From CAVZRC01 sp052148775 (GTDB lineage: Bacteria; Planctomycetota; Planctomycetia; Isosphaerales; Isosphaeraceae), in contig JBKQHM010000384.1 of the NCBI GenBank assembly GCA_052148775.1, forward strand, positions 1 through 25,341: a stretch of 25,341 nt of DNA, given 5' to 3'. The notes under the pieces are model-generated. The model saw nothing but the letters and a program-made list of their open reading frames with translations, made no database searches and was not told the DNA's origin. Shown here piece by piece: positions 15,271-22,198 of this stretch. Made by a program: the position numbers and the translations under genes. Within the stretch, counting starts at the first letter, position 1; each line of letters opens with the position of its first letter.

Positions 15271-16089
15271 TTACCGCATCGGCCTCCAGTCCGGCAGCCC
15301 TTGCCTCATCCGCCGGGTCGCCGCCACCGGGCTGAACGCCTCGGGGTCGAACTTGCGACCGATCCACTCCCGCATCTCCTCGTGCTGCTCGTGCTCGGGG
15401 TCGGCGATGGCGGCGAGGAAATCCAAATAGCCCCAGACGCCGCCCACGTCCTCCGGCGGGCAGGCCCGTGCCCCCTCCAGGCAGAGCGGATACCGCTTCC
15501 CCTCCTCGGCCGGGCTGCGACCCTCGAAGAGCACCTCATGCAGCCAGCCGTCCCCGAAATCGTACTCGTACTCGAACCGGAACCGCCCGCCCCTCTCGGG
15601 AAGGATCTCGCTCAACCTGACCGTCGTCGAATCCCCATACCCCAGTTCCTCGAAGGTCTCCTGCAAGAGCATGGGGTCGCCGTAGAGCTTGCCGTCGATC
15701 CTGAAGTGATACATGTGCGAGTTGGTCCAGCCCATGGCCGTCTGGATCTGCTCGTGGAGCCTGTCCAGCGTGCCATCGCCCACCTGGATATGCCGCCAGA
15801 TCGGGGGCCGGGTGTCCAGGAGCGTGATCTTGAACTGGTAGACCTCGCCAGACGCCCCGGTGGTCGGGGACTTCGGCCCCGGCTTCTCCTCCTTGACCCA
15901 GACCCACTCGGTCCTGATCCCCAACTCGCCTCGGACCTTGTAGTACAGGGCGTTGCTGATCTCCCCGGCATGCCCCGCCTTCGCCCAGCGGCGGTTGACC
16001 TGCTGGTAGTCGAGGTCCGGGTTCTTGCCCAGGACCTTGCGGAGGAACTCGGATTTCGTCTCGGGCTTCGCATCCTTCTTCTTCGCCAT
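15271..16089 (-). CDS. Plasmid pRiA4b ORF-3 family protein
   Basis: The 272-residue protein starts at the ATG preceded by GGAG at eight bases. Residues 1-60 form a basic Lys/Arg-rich module (KSEFLRKVLGKNPDLDYQQV and following) that recurs at the N-termini of planctomycetal proteins and may bind nucleic acid. From about residue 85 the pRiA4b ORF-3 (IS1096 TnpR-like) domain is clear: VYQFKITLLDTRPPIWRHIQV, LHEQIQTAMGWTNSHMYHFR, YEYDFGDGWLHEVLFEGR, then CLEGARACPPEDVGGVWGY. The family is widespread on plasmids and mobile elements, with unknown activity. It is the last gene of a reverse operon, 37 bp after its neighbour. Confidence 0.9.
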   Translation of the reverse strand: MAKKKDAKPETKSEFLRKVLGKNPDLDYQQVNRRWAKAGHAGEISNALYYKVRGELGIRTEWVWVKEEKPGPKSPTTGASGEVYQFKITLLDTRPPIWRHIQVGDGTLDRLHEQIQTAMGWTNSHMYHFRIDGKLYGDPMLLQETFEELGYGDSTTVRLSEILPERGGRFRFEYEYDFGDGWLHEVLFEGRSPAEEGKRYPLCLEGARACPPEDVGGVWGYLDFLAAIADPEHEQHEEMREWIGRKFDPEAFSPVAATRRMRQGLPDWRPMR

Positions 16090-16126
16090 GATCGTTACTC
16101 CGCTGCTGCCGACTGCATGGGATGGG

Positions 16127-16909
16127 TCACGATCCCCACTGCCGCCACTTCCTCTTCTCCAGCCACGCCTCGGCCGAGGCGATGTCCCGACTCTCGCTGG
16201 GCCTGATCTGGTATGCCGCCCACCGCTCGTCCCCTAAGGCGTACAGGCAGGTGCCGCCGAAGTCCTCGCCCGACCAACTCATCGCCCCGAACCGAACCAG
16301 CACCCGGCCCTTCTCCTTGTTGGCCTCGACGATCGTCGGCTTTCGATGATATGCATACCATTCCGAGGGCTCGACGAGGACATCCAACGGCAAGCCGAAA
16401 TAATGGAACAGGGCTTCCTGGACCGAGCAGGTCTCGCCGCCCCCGACGTAGACGAACTTGGTCTTCCCCTCCCGCGTGACCGGGAGCCGCTCCAGGCCCT
16501 TGCCCGCCGGCCGCAACGCCTTCTCCAGCGAACCCAGCCCATGGAAGGTCCCCTGGATGTCACCGGCGATGGCCCGGATCAACTTGCCGACCGATCCTCG
16601 GGCGACCTCGGACCAGCTTCCCCTTCGGTGCTCGTGCTCCAAGAGCAGGTCATTCGAGTCGGCCAGCGGGGTGATCCGGCCCCACGTCTCGACGCCGGCC
16701 GATTCCTCCTCGCCGAGCGGTCGCTCCAGGTAGAAGCGGCCCCGTTGCGACCGGACCTGCAAGCCAAGTCCGGTCAGGACCGGCGACGAGGCGATCTCCT
16801 TGGTCATCCCGGCCAGGAGCGTCTTCCTCTCCTCGTCGGAGAGCGTCCGGGCCTTGGGCCTGGGCTGCCGATCAGGACGTTGTTGCTGTCGCCATCGCAT
16901 GGGCTTCAC
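16127..16909 (-). CDS. Unknown protein of a planctomycetal operon
   Basis: This 260-residue protein is of a type I do not recognise by name. It begins at a GTG overlapping the previous stop (GTGA); an ATG three codons in is the alternative. The N-terminus is basic with many Gln/Arg (MRWRQQQRPDRQPRPKARTL). A middle domain has RGRFYLERPLGEEESAGVETWGRI-type strands, and the C-terminal half carries VREG/KFVYVGGGETCSVQEALFHY, YAYHRKPTIVEAN and LVRFGAMSWSGEDFGGTCLY, in a beta-rich pattern. No catalytic signature, signal peptide or membrane segment is visible. Overlapping starts tie it to the SH3-like gene upstream. Confidence 0.78.
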   Translation of the reverse strand: MKPMRWRQQQRPDRQPRPKARTLSDEERKTLLAGMTKEIASSPVLTGLGLQVRSQRGRFYLERPLGEEESAGVETWGRITPLADSNDLLLEHEHRRGSWSEVARGSVGKLIRAIAGDIQGTFHGLGSLEKALRPAGKGLERLPVTREGKTKFVYVGGGETCSVQEALFHYFGLPLDVLVEPSEWYAYHRKPTIVEANKEKGRVLVRFGAMSWSGEDFGGTCLYALGDERWAAYQIRPSESRDIASAEAWLEKRKWRQWGS

Positions 16910-17613
16910 CGCCAGTTGTGGAACCAGTAGGAGTAGTCGTCGAGGAGCCCGCGGTTCGGGTCCTTCTTCCCGAGTTCGATGTCGTCGAGCGGGAATTCGA
17001 TCTCCTCGCCATTCGGCGTACGTCCCGAGCCGGCCAGGCCATATCCCTCGTCGATGCCGCCCTCCTGCGGATCGGCCAGTCTGGCGATCGTGGCCGTGAC
17101 CTTCTTGCTGGAAAACGCGCCGGATTCCTCCCAGAATGTGGCGTAAATGGGGAACTTCAGCTTGGCCGCCAGATAGCGGTGGTAGGCGAGCAAGCTCTCA
17201 TGTGTCACGTCGGGTAGAGGATCCTCGTGGGTCAGCCCCAAGGCCATGCGGACCCGATCGTCCTGGTCCTTCTCCGACAGCGGCTTCGTGACGATGGACG
17301 TCGGCTGCTCGATGGCGACAGGGGCGCCATCGTCGGGCTCCAGGTCCTCGTCGCCCAGCCACATCGACTCGAGTTCAAGCCCATCCCGCTCGCACCGCTT
17401 CTTGTAGATCGGGTGCATGCCCCGGAGGGTCGCCCGGTCCCAGGCGACCAGGAGCGTCGTCTCGCCCTCGGCCTGATGGACCTCCTTGATCGTCCCCGCC
17501 CAGCCGCCCAGGGGGATATCGGGGAAGTCGGGATCACGGACGCCATGCCTGACTCGCACGTTGTCCCCCGGCTTGAAGCGTGATGGGACTGATCCACTCT
17601 TCTTGTGGGCCAT
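16906..17613 (-). CDS. SH3/KOW-like domain protein, planctomycetal
   Basis: The 235-residue protein starts at the ATG four bases after the upstream stop. The first 80 residues (SRFKPGDNVRVRHGVRDPDF, IPLGGWAGTIKEVHQAEGET) form an SH3-like barrel repeated in many planctomycete genomes, ending in LESMWLGDEDLEP. A second region near residue 145 reads LLAYHRYLAAKLKFPIYATF, which recurs in proteins labelled as calcium-binding in databases, then a beta segment (SSKKVTATIARL) and an acidic end. No experimental role is known to me. Its start and stop are interlocked with the flanking genes, so it belongs to their complex or pathway. Confidence 0.8.
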   Translation of the reverse strand: MAHKKSGSVPSRFKPGDNVRVRHGVRDPDFPDIPLGGWAGTIKEVHQAEGETTLLVAWDRATLRGMHPIYKKRCERDGLELESMWLGDEDLEPDDGAPVAIEQPTSIVTKPLSEKDQDDRVRMALGLTHEDPLPDVTHESLLAYHRYLAAKLKFPIYATFWEESGAFSSKKVTATIARLADPQEGGIDEGYGLAGSGRTPNGEEIEFPLDDIELGKKDPNRGLLDDYSYWFHNWR

Positions 17614-17616
17614 GGG

Positions 17617-18148
17617 TCACTCCTCGTCGGGATCGTCAGCCCGGTCGGCGGGGATGTAGGGGATCAGGCGCTTCTCGAAGGCGACCACCTGGGCCTCCCT
17701 GAGGCACAGGCGGATGTCCGTGATCAGGCCGTTGACCTCCAGCATCCAGATCAGCGGGTTGTCGTCCATCCGGCTGGGCAGGGTCCATTCGGGGTCGAAG
17801 GGGCGGATCTTGAGCAACTTGCCGCTCGCTTTCGGCTGGGATGAACCCGCCGGTCGGCCCCTCTTCGACGTACAGGTCGAGCAGTCCCTCGATTTTGTCG
17901 AAGATATCGCTGAGGATATTCTCGGTCCGTACGTTCTTGGCGTGGTTGGCTTCCCCCGCAACATGACCGACGAGATCCTCCAGGTCGCTGAGAGTGAGCA
18001 TCACCTCCCCGCCCGGCGGCGTGGACCGGATCGCCAGTTCGACGTCCTGGTGCAGGAAGACCAGCCCGGTCAGGAGCAGCTTGCGTTCCGCCGGGCTCAG
18101 TTCGAGACCGAGCTTCTCACCTCGCTTGATGCGTGCCTTCCAAGTCAT
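17617..18148 (-). pseudogene. First gene of the reverse operon, frameshifted
   Basis: A start at the ATG (18148; ATG at 18166 is possible) gives a coherent reading MTWKARIKRGEKLGLELSPA, LLLTGLVFLHQDVELAIRST, then DIFDKIEGLLDLYVEEGPTG, as far as about 17840. Beyond it this frame turns into low-complexity Pro/Gly/Arg. A second frame carries sensible sequence: LLKIRPFDPEWTLPSRMDDN, LIWMLEVNGLITDIRLCLRE, FEKRLIPYIPADRADDPDEE, stopping at 17617. The shift lies between 17815 and 17850. Joined, they would make a protein of about 177 residues whose stop is three bases before the next start. It may be a true frameshift, a programmed one, or a sequencing error. Confidence 0.62.
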
Positions 18149-18236
18149 GAGTCGAAGTCCAATCATTGAATAGTCGGAGGCCCACACCTTCGTCCGAGCA
18201 CTCGGGCGGCCTTCCGGCGCTTGGCTATCTGTCGAG

Positions 18237-18266
18237 ATTCTGCCCGTCCCTGTCATAATCTGTCAA
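18237..18266 (-). promoter_or_regulatory. Promoter of the reverse operon
   Basis: Read on the reverse strand, a perfect -35 TTGACA (18261-18266) stands 18 bp from CAGAAT (18237-18242). The start codon at 18148 lies about 80 bp downstream. A TGTCA direct repeat overlaps the -35. Confidence 0.45.
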
Positions 18267-18315
18267 AGGCGCGGTATTCTCGCAAGGAGGACGACACCCG
18301 ACCGCAGCAGCCGCC

Positions 18316-18729
18316 ATGCCGCAAGCCACGCCAACACGCGACGACCAGCGTGCCTCGGTGATCGACCGCTTCAGCGGGGTCGCCACGGCACCGGCCGGGG
18401 AGCAGAAGTTCCCGGTCGGCCCCGAGTGCGCCAAGCGGCTCGGCTACGACGCCGCTGAGATCGGGGGGGTCCTGGCTGAGGTGTTCCGGGTCCTCAAGCC
18501 CGGCGGTCGGCTCCAGATGGCCGACATCCTGCTGCATGAGGACGTGACGCCCGATGAAGTCGCCGGCAAGGGCGAGTGGTCGGACTGAATCGCCGGGGCG
18601 GTGTGGGGGCGGTCGCTCCTGGAGATGCTGGCCCAGGCGGGATTCTTCGGAGCGAAGATCCACGGCTGGACCGGCTACCGTACGTCGTCCTGCACCGAAG
18701 GGGCTTTGATTTCAGTGAGGAAGGCGTAG
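18316..18729 (+). pseudogene. Arsenite methyltransferase (ArsM-like), internally deleted with in-frame TGA
   Basis: The start MPQATPTRDDQRASVIDRFS, then FPVGPECAKRLGYDAAEI, is an ArsM-type N-terminus. Directly after it the sequence jumps to VLAEVFRVLKPGGRLQMADI, so the central part with the SAM-binding GxGxG motif is missing (junction near 18468, at a run of seven G). The frame continues EDVTPDEVAGKGEWSD, meets TGA at 18586-18588, then reads IAGAVWGRSLLEMLAQAGFF and HGWTGYRTSSCTEGALISVR to a TAG at 18727. Family members have Cys in the SDC-IAGA position where TGA stands. Without the central domain the protein cannot methylate. It ends one base before the next start. Confidence 0.75.
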
Positions 18730-18969
18730 ATGGACGGAGCGAACGGGAACGCCGGCTTTGGTTGGATGCTGGTCATCGCCGGCCTGGTGATTGCCGGGAT
18801 CGGCCTGATCTGGGTGCTCGCCCCGCATCTCCCGAGGCTGGGGCGGCTCCCCGGCGATATCGTGATCGAGCGGGGGGACAGCCGCTTCTACTTCCCCATC
18901 GTGACATGCATCCTGATCAGCATCGTCCTGAGCCTCGTGACCTGGCTGATCAGGGCGATGAGTCGATGA
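18730..18969 (+). CDS. DUF2905 membrane protein
   Basis: The 79-residue product starts at the ATG that directly follows the TAG of the arsM relic. Helix one is GFGWMLVIAGLVIAGIGLIW, then the hallmark LPRLGRLPGDIVIERGDSRF segment of DUF2905, and helix two FPIVTCILISIVLSLVTWLI, ending with a short basic tail. The length is normal for this family. DUF2905 proteins are small inner-membrane proteins of unknown function, common in planctomycetes and cyanobacteria. Intact sequence amid decayed neighbours suggests it is still under selection. Confidence 0.9.
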   Translation: MDGANGNAGFGWMLVIAGLVIAGIGLIWVLAPHLPRLGRLPGDIVIERGDSRFYFPIVTCILISIVLSLVTWLIRAMSR

Positions 18970-19044
18970 TCACAACGACGAGAGCAACCCCAGGACCGAT
19001 ATGGCGTCGTGCGTCGAGCCGCCTGGAGATCGGGAGAGACGGAC

Positions 19045-19533
19045 ATGCAGATCATGACTGTGAGGATTGAGAAGCCGGAGGCGACCAACTTCATCCTCGG
19101 GCAGACCCACTTCATCAAGTCGGTCGAGGACATCCACGAAGCCCTGGTCGCCGCCGTGCCGGGCGTCAAGTTCGGCCTGGCCTTCTGCGAAGCCTCCGGG
19201 AAGTGCCTGGTGCGGTGGTCCGGGACCGATCCCGAGATGATCGAATTGGCGAAGAAGAATGCCACGGCCATCGCCGCCGGGCACTCCTTCATCGTCTTCC
19301 TGGGCGACGGATTCTATCCGCTCAACGTCCTCAACACGCTGAAGATGGTACCGGAGGTCTGCCGGATCTTCTGTGCCACGGCGAACCCCACGGAGGTCGT
19401 CCTTGCGGAGACGGAGCAAGGGCGTGGCATCCTGGGCGTGGTGGACGGCTTCTCGCCCAAGGGCGTCGAGGACGAGAACGACATCCGGTGGCGGAAGGAC
19501 TTCTTGAGGCAGATCGGGTACAAGGTGGGATAG
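19045..19533 (+). CDS. Adenosine-specific kinase (DUF355/Ta1419 family)
   Basis: The 162-residue protein starts at the ATG with GGGAGAG about eight bases ahead; a start further upstream at 19009 would add 12 unusual residues. The family pattern is clear along its whole length: VRIEKPEATNFILGQTHFIK, ALVAAVPGVKFGLAFCEASG, CLVRWSGTDPEMIELAKKNA, GHSFIVFLGDGFYPLNVLNT, then IFCATANPTEVVLAETEQGR and GILGVVDGFSPKGVEDENDI. Members form compact trimer-like alpha/beta proteins, reported to bind adenosine or AMP. The name rests on domain annotation, and the cell role is uncertain. It is intact and looks like a stand-alone gene. Confidence 0.92.
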   Translation: MQIMTVRIEKPEATNFILGQTHFIKSVEDIHEALVAAVPGVKFGLAFCEASGKCLVRWSGTDPEMIELAKKNATAIAAGHSFIVFLGDGFYPLNVLNTLKMVPEVCRIFCATANPTEVVLAETEQGRGILGVVDGFSPKGVEDENDIRWRKDFLRQIGYKVG

Positions 19534-19588
19534 GAGCGGCCGGATTCGATCAGGGCGATTGCCTCGTAGACTTGGATCGTCAGGCCGC

Positions 19589-19720
19589 CGATACCTCGGC
19601 AACGCCACGTTCGCCCTCTCTTTCATGCGGCACACCGGCGAATGGGTCGGCTTATACGATGCCCTCACGCTGGATGAGAGCCTGAAGGCCATCGAGGAAG
19701 ATCCGTGGTTCGTGCCCTGA
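19589..19720 (+). pseudogene. 3' fragment of a small unknown gene
   Basis: Forty-odd codons, RRYLGNATFALSFMRHTGEW followed by VGLYDALTLDESLKAIEEDP and WFVP, end at a TGA (19718-19720). They resemble the C-termini of small conserved proteins ('...FAxSFxRHTGxW...LxESLxxIxxDPxFxP'). Upstream the same frame is Arg/Gly-rich and has no start or ribosome site, so the 5' part is lost. Confidence 0.5.
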
Positions 19721-19769
19721 GCGTCGGGTCAGACCGGAACGATTGACCAACCAACGATGGAGCCTTCGT

Positions 19770-20117
19770 ATGAGCGTGACTGACGAGGTACGGCGTGAGG
19801 CCGAGAGGAAGGGAGAGCTTGTCCGCAAGAACCTGATGGCGATCATGGACTTGCAGGCCGAGATCGACATCCTGCTACGAGACGAGCATCCCACGCCGTT
19901 CGGGTCGAACAAATGGCAATATGCTTCCATCGAAGCCTTGCAACGTCTCGTGGCGCTCACGGGGATCCAGTTCATCCTGTTCGAGCCGGTGGGGATGGTC
20001 AAGGGTAACGATGAGTTCCGGGTCGCCGCTGACAAGATGATCAAGATCCTCGTCGCTCAGTTGAAGACGCTCAAGACGAAGAAAAGCGATTGGGGAGGCC
20101 CAACGCGTGGTTCTTGA
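19770..20117 (+). CDS. Small unknown helical protein
   Basis: I favour the ATG at 19770, which has GGAG about nine bases upstream; an in-frame start at 19743 adds nine residues. The 115-residue product is helical and charged (VRREAERKGELVRKNLMAIM, then LQAEIDILLRDEHPTPFGSN). It has a central hydrophobic segment (LQRLVALTGIQFILFEPVGM) that is too short and interrupted for a membrane span, and a Lys-rich end (LKTLKTKKSDW). A weak coiled coil is likely in the first 30 residues. I do not recognise a family. It is the last intact gene before the second tRNA array. Confidence 0.55.
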   Translation: MSVTDEVRREAERKGELVRKNLMAIMDLQAEIDILLRDEHPTPFGSNKWQYASIEALQRLVALTGIQFILFEPVGMVKGNDEFRVAADKMIKILVAQLKTLKTKKSDWGGPTRGS

Positions 20118-20550
20118 TGATCCGGCGTTTGGTCTGAGCGGCCCCTCTGGTGGGAGCCGTGGCCCTTTCGAACCTGAGAAGCGGCTCGCAGCCCATCGAG
20201 CCGAGGCCGCAGAATGTGTCGGCTGGGATCGTATCATGCGACCCCGGTCATTCGATGGCCTCCGTGGAGGGCAGACCGTGACAGGAAGGTGATGACATCT
20301 GCTTGACCGCCTATCCCTCCGGCCTGAGCCTCCAGGGCCGATCCGAATGCAAAGTCATCGTGACGCCTGGAGTTCACCGTGCCTGGCATACCCGTCGGCA
20401 GAGGCCGGATGACAGCCACACAGCGACCAAGCCGTGAGGAGTTCCTCGACTATTGGAAAGACCGGGACGTTGCTTCGATGCTGAGAATCTTGATCTTGGA
20501 CGAACCTCCGAATAGCCGGTGGCGTCCATCAGGTAGAAATGAAATACGAT
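20118..20550. other. Intergenic stretch before tRNA array 2, with a possible gene stub
   Basis: Most of this stretch shows no gene. From 20409 the forward frame reads MTATQRPSREEFLDYWKDRD, then VASMLRILILDE, which looks like the start of a real small protein. It runs without a stop into the tRNA array, where the reading becomes nonsense. It could be a gene cut by the array, but no homologue is known to me. Confidence 0.3.
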
Positions 20551-20623
20551 GCTCTCGGAGTGTGACGGATTCGCACGCGACCCTCCGAAGGTCGCAGACC
20601 AGGTTCGACTCCTGGCGAGGGTA
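20551..20623 (+). tRNA. tRNA-Arg (CCG)
   Basis: Acceptor GCTCTCG/CGAGGGT (with two wobbles), D-stem GTGT/GCAC, anticodon arm CGACC-CTCCGAA-GGTCG, T-arm CCAGG-TTCGACT-CCTGG, discriminator A. Positions 8-9 are G-A instead of U-purine. A20, an Arg identity base, is present. CCA is not encoded. Confidence 0.85.
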
Positions 20624-20631
20624 TTGCCCAC

Positions 20632-20702
20632 TCCCTGCGAGTGTGTCGGGCGCACGGCGGTCTTCGAAGCCGCAAGGCCGGGTTCGACTCCCGGGTGGGG
20701 GA
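20632..20702 (+). tRNA. tRNA-Arg (UCG)
   Basis: Acceptor TCCCTGC/GTGGGGG contains three wobbles. D-stem GTGT/GCAC, anticodon arm GCGGT-CTTCGAA-GCCGC, T-arm CCGGG-TTCGACT-CCCGG. Positions 8-9 are G-A, and the D-loop lacks A20. The structure is the weakest of the four in this array. Confidence 0.75.
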
Positions 20703-20719
20703 TTGCGATCGGAATGGAA

Positions 20720-20792
20720 GTCCTCGGAGTGTGCCGGATTCGCACACGACCTTGCGAAGGTCGGGGACCAGGTTCGATTCCTGGCGAGGACA
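20720..20792 (+). tRNA. tRNA-Arg (GCG)
   Basis: Acceptor GTCCTCG/CGAGGAC is perfect. D-stem GTGT/GCAC, anticodon arm CGACC-TTGCGAA-GGTCG, T-arm CCAGG-TTCGATT-CCTGG, A20 present, discriminator A. Positions 8-9 are G-A. The GCG anticodon is uncommon in bacteria, which normally use ACG converted to inosine. Confidence 0.87.
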
Positions 20793-20807
20793 TCGGCCTT
20801 TCTCGAC

Positions 20808-20878
20808 GACGCTGGAGCCAGACGGCCAGGCGACCGGCTGCAACCCGGTTCAAGTGGGTTCGACTCCCACCGGCGTCT
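20808..20878 (+). tRNA. tRNA-Cys (GCA)
   Basis: Acceptor GACGCTG/CGGCGTC, D-stem GCC/GGC, anticodon arm ACCGG-CTGCAAC-CCGGT, T-arm GTGGG-TTCGACT-CCCAC, discriminator U as expected for Cys. Positions 8-9 are G-A again. Its last base is shared with the stop codon of the convergent TPR gene. Confidence 0.87.
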
Positions 20879-22137
20879 TATTTATCAGGGAGGTGCAGTC
20901 GAAGCCGGCGCTGGGCCTCGGTGTCCAGCGGGTCGCGGCCGATCGCCAGCATGTACCAGCCCCTCGCCTCGTCGACCAATCCCGCCGCCTCGCAGGCGCG
21001 GCCGAGCTTCGTCAGGTCGGGAGGCTGGTTCTCGTTGCCGGGGTTCTTGATCCGATTGATCAGGTTATAGACCTCGTCGAGTTGCCGCGCCCGCGTCAAG
21101 TAGCGTTCGGCCGCGGATCGATCGCCCTGGAGCACGAGCGCCTTGCCCAGCTCGGCGTTCGAGACCCGGTCATACGGCTCGTCGCTCAAGGCGTCCTGGA
21201 AGTGTCGGATCGCGGTCGCGGCGTCTCCGCGCCTCAGCGCGACCCGGCCTCGGAGCCGGGCGAGGTGGGGGTCTCGGGCCGTTGCCCTCGCCAGCATCGC
21301 CAGCGCCTCATCGACCTGCCCGTGATTCAGCTTGAGCTCGATGCGGAGGGCCTGGGCCTCGGGGTCCTCCTCGGGCAAAGGCCGGAGGATGCGTTCGACC
21401 CTCGACTCTTCGCCGGGATGATCGATCAGGAGATTGGCCAGGGCGATCCGGCTGAACCGGTCATCGGGGTCGGCCCGGATGAACGATTCCAGGTCCTCGG
21501 CGATGTCCGGCCCCCAGGCCGTGAAGTGAGTCAGGGCCCAGGTGAACAGGTCGTGATGCGTGAGCGCCGTGAGCCGCGCGAGCTCGCGGAACTCGGCGTC
21601 GACCTCGCGCCGGCGCCCCTGGATGCCGAGGACGTAGATCAGTTCCTTGTGGGCGTCGACCAGGCCGGGATTGAGGCTCAGGGCTTGACGATAGGCGGCT
21701 TCCGCATGCCTCACGCGGAGGCGCTGTCGCTCGATCCGGCCGGCCAGCAGACGGGCCTGGGCGGCCATCTTGTGATCGTCGGGGATGTGGCCGAGGGCCG
21801 CCAGCGCCTCGTCGAGACGCCCCTCCGCGGTGGCGAGCTGGCCCTCCAGCAACCAGTCCAGCGGACTCCGGGGCCGCAGTTGCGCGAGCGTCTTCAGCAT
21901 GTCGCGCGCGCGGTCCCAGCGGCCCGCGAGGAACGCGCGCTCGGCATCGGCCCAGAGGCGGTCCGGATCGGTCGGAACTCGCGATGCGTACCAGGCGGCC
22001 CCGGCTCCGAAAAAGACGACCAGTGCGAAGGCGGCCCGACCCCACATTCGGGCCGGTCGCCTCGCCGGGTCAACTCCATTGACAGTGTTCGTCGATGCCC
22101 CGGGACGATCGAGGTTTGGCCGATCGTCGCTTCCCAT
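20878..22137 (-). CDS. Membrane-anchored TPR protein
   Basis: The 419-residue protein starts at the ATG at 22137, after which come a 30-residue cytoplasmic leader and one membrane helix (MWGRAAFALVVFFGAGAAWY). The rest is a tetratricopeptide solenoid, with repeats such as LWADAERAFLAGRWDRARDM, LLEGQLATAEGRLDEALAAL, HAEAAYRQALSLNPGLVDAH and LRGRVALRRGDAATAIRHFQ. A start further upstream would put 73 unlikely Arg/Ser-rich residues ahead of it. Such proteins are common planctomycete exports that mediate protein contacts. The gene follows the lipoprotein gene by 61 bp. The last codons (LRLHLPDK) stop exactly at the tRNA-Cys end. Confidence 0.85.
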   Translation of the reverse strand: MGSDDRPNLDRPGASTNTVNGVDPARRPARMWGRAAFALVVFFGAGAAWYASRVPTDPDRLWADAERAFLAGRWDRARDMLKTLAQLRPRSPLDWLLEGQLATAEGRLDEALAALGHIPDDHKMAAQARLLAGRIERQRLRVRHAEAAYRQALSLNPGLVDAHKELIYVLGIQGRRREVDAEFRELARLTALTHHDLFTWALTHFTAWGPDIAEDLESFIRADPDDRFSRIALANLLIDHPGEESRVERILRPLPEEDPEAQALRIELKLNHGQVDEALAMLARATARDPHLARLRGRVALRRGDAATAIRHFQDALSDEPYDRVSNAELGKALVLQGDRSAAERYLTRARQLDEVYNLINRIKNPGNENQPPDLTKLGRACEAAGLVDEARGWYMLAIGRDPLDTEAQRRLRLHLPDK

Positions 22138-22198
22138 GATCGCCCCCGAGTGGATGACACGCGATGCGAATTGCTCGGTAGAACGCGATCGGGCGGCG

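Noticed and set aside
15301..16206. A 301-codon open frame on the forward strand.
   Set aside because: It is antisense to the pRiA4b ORF-3 gene, whose family motifs are unmistakable.
18586..18640. A SECIS element after the TGA of the arsM relic.
   Set aside because: Only a small GC hairpin with a tight loop is found. It lacks a clear conserved apical G and the right spacing, so I leave it as a question in the findings and not a feature.
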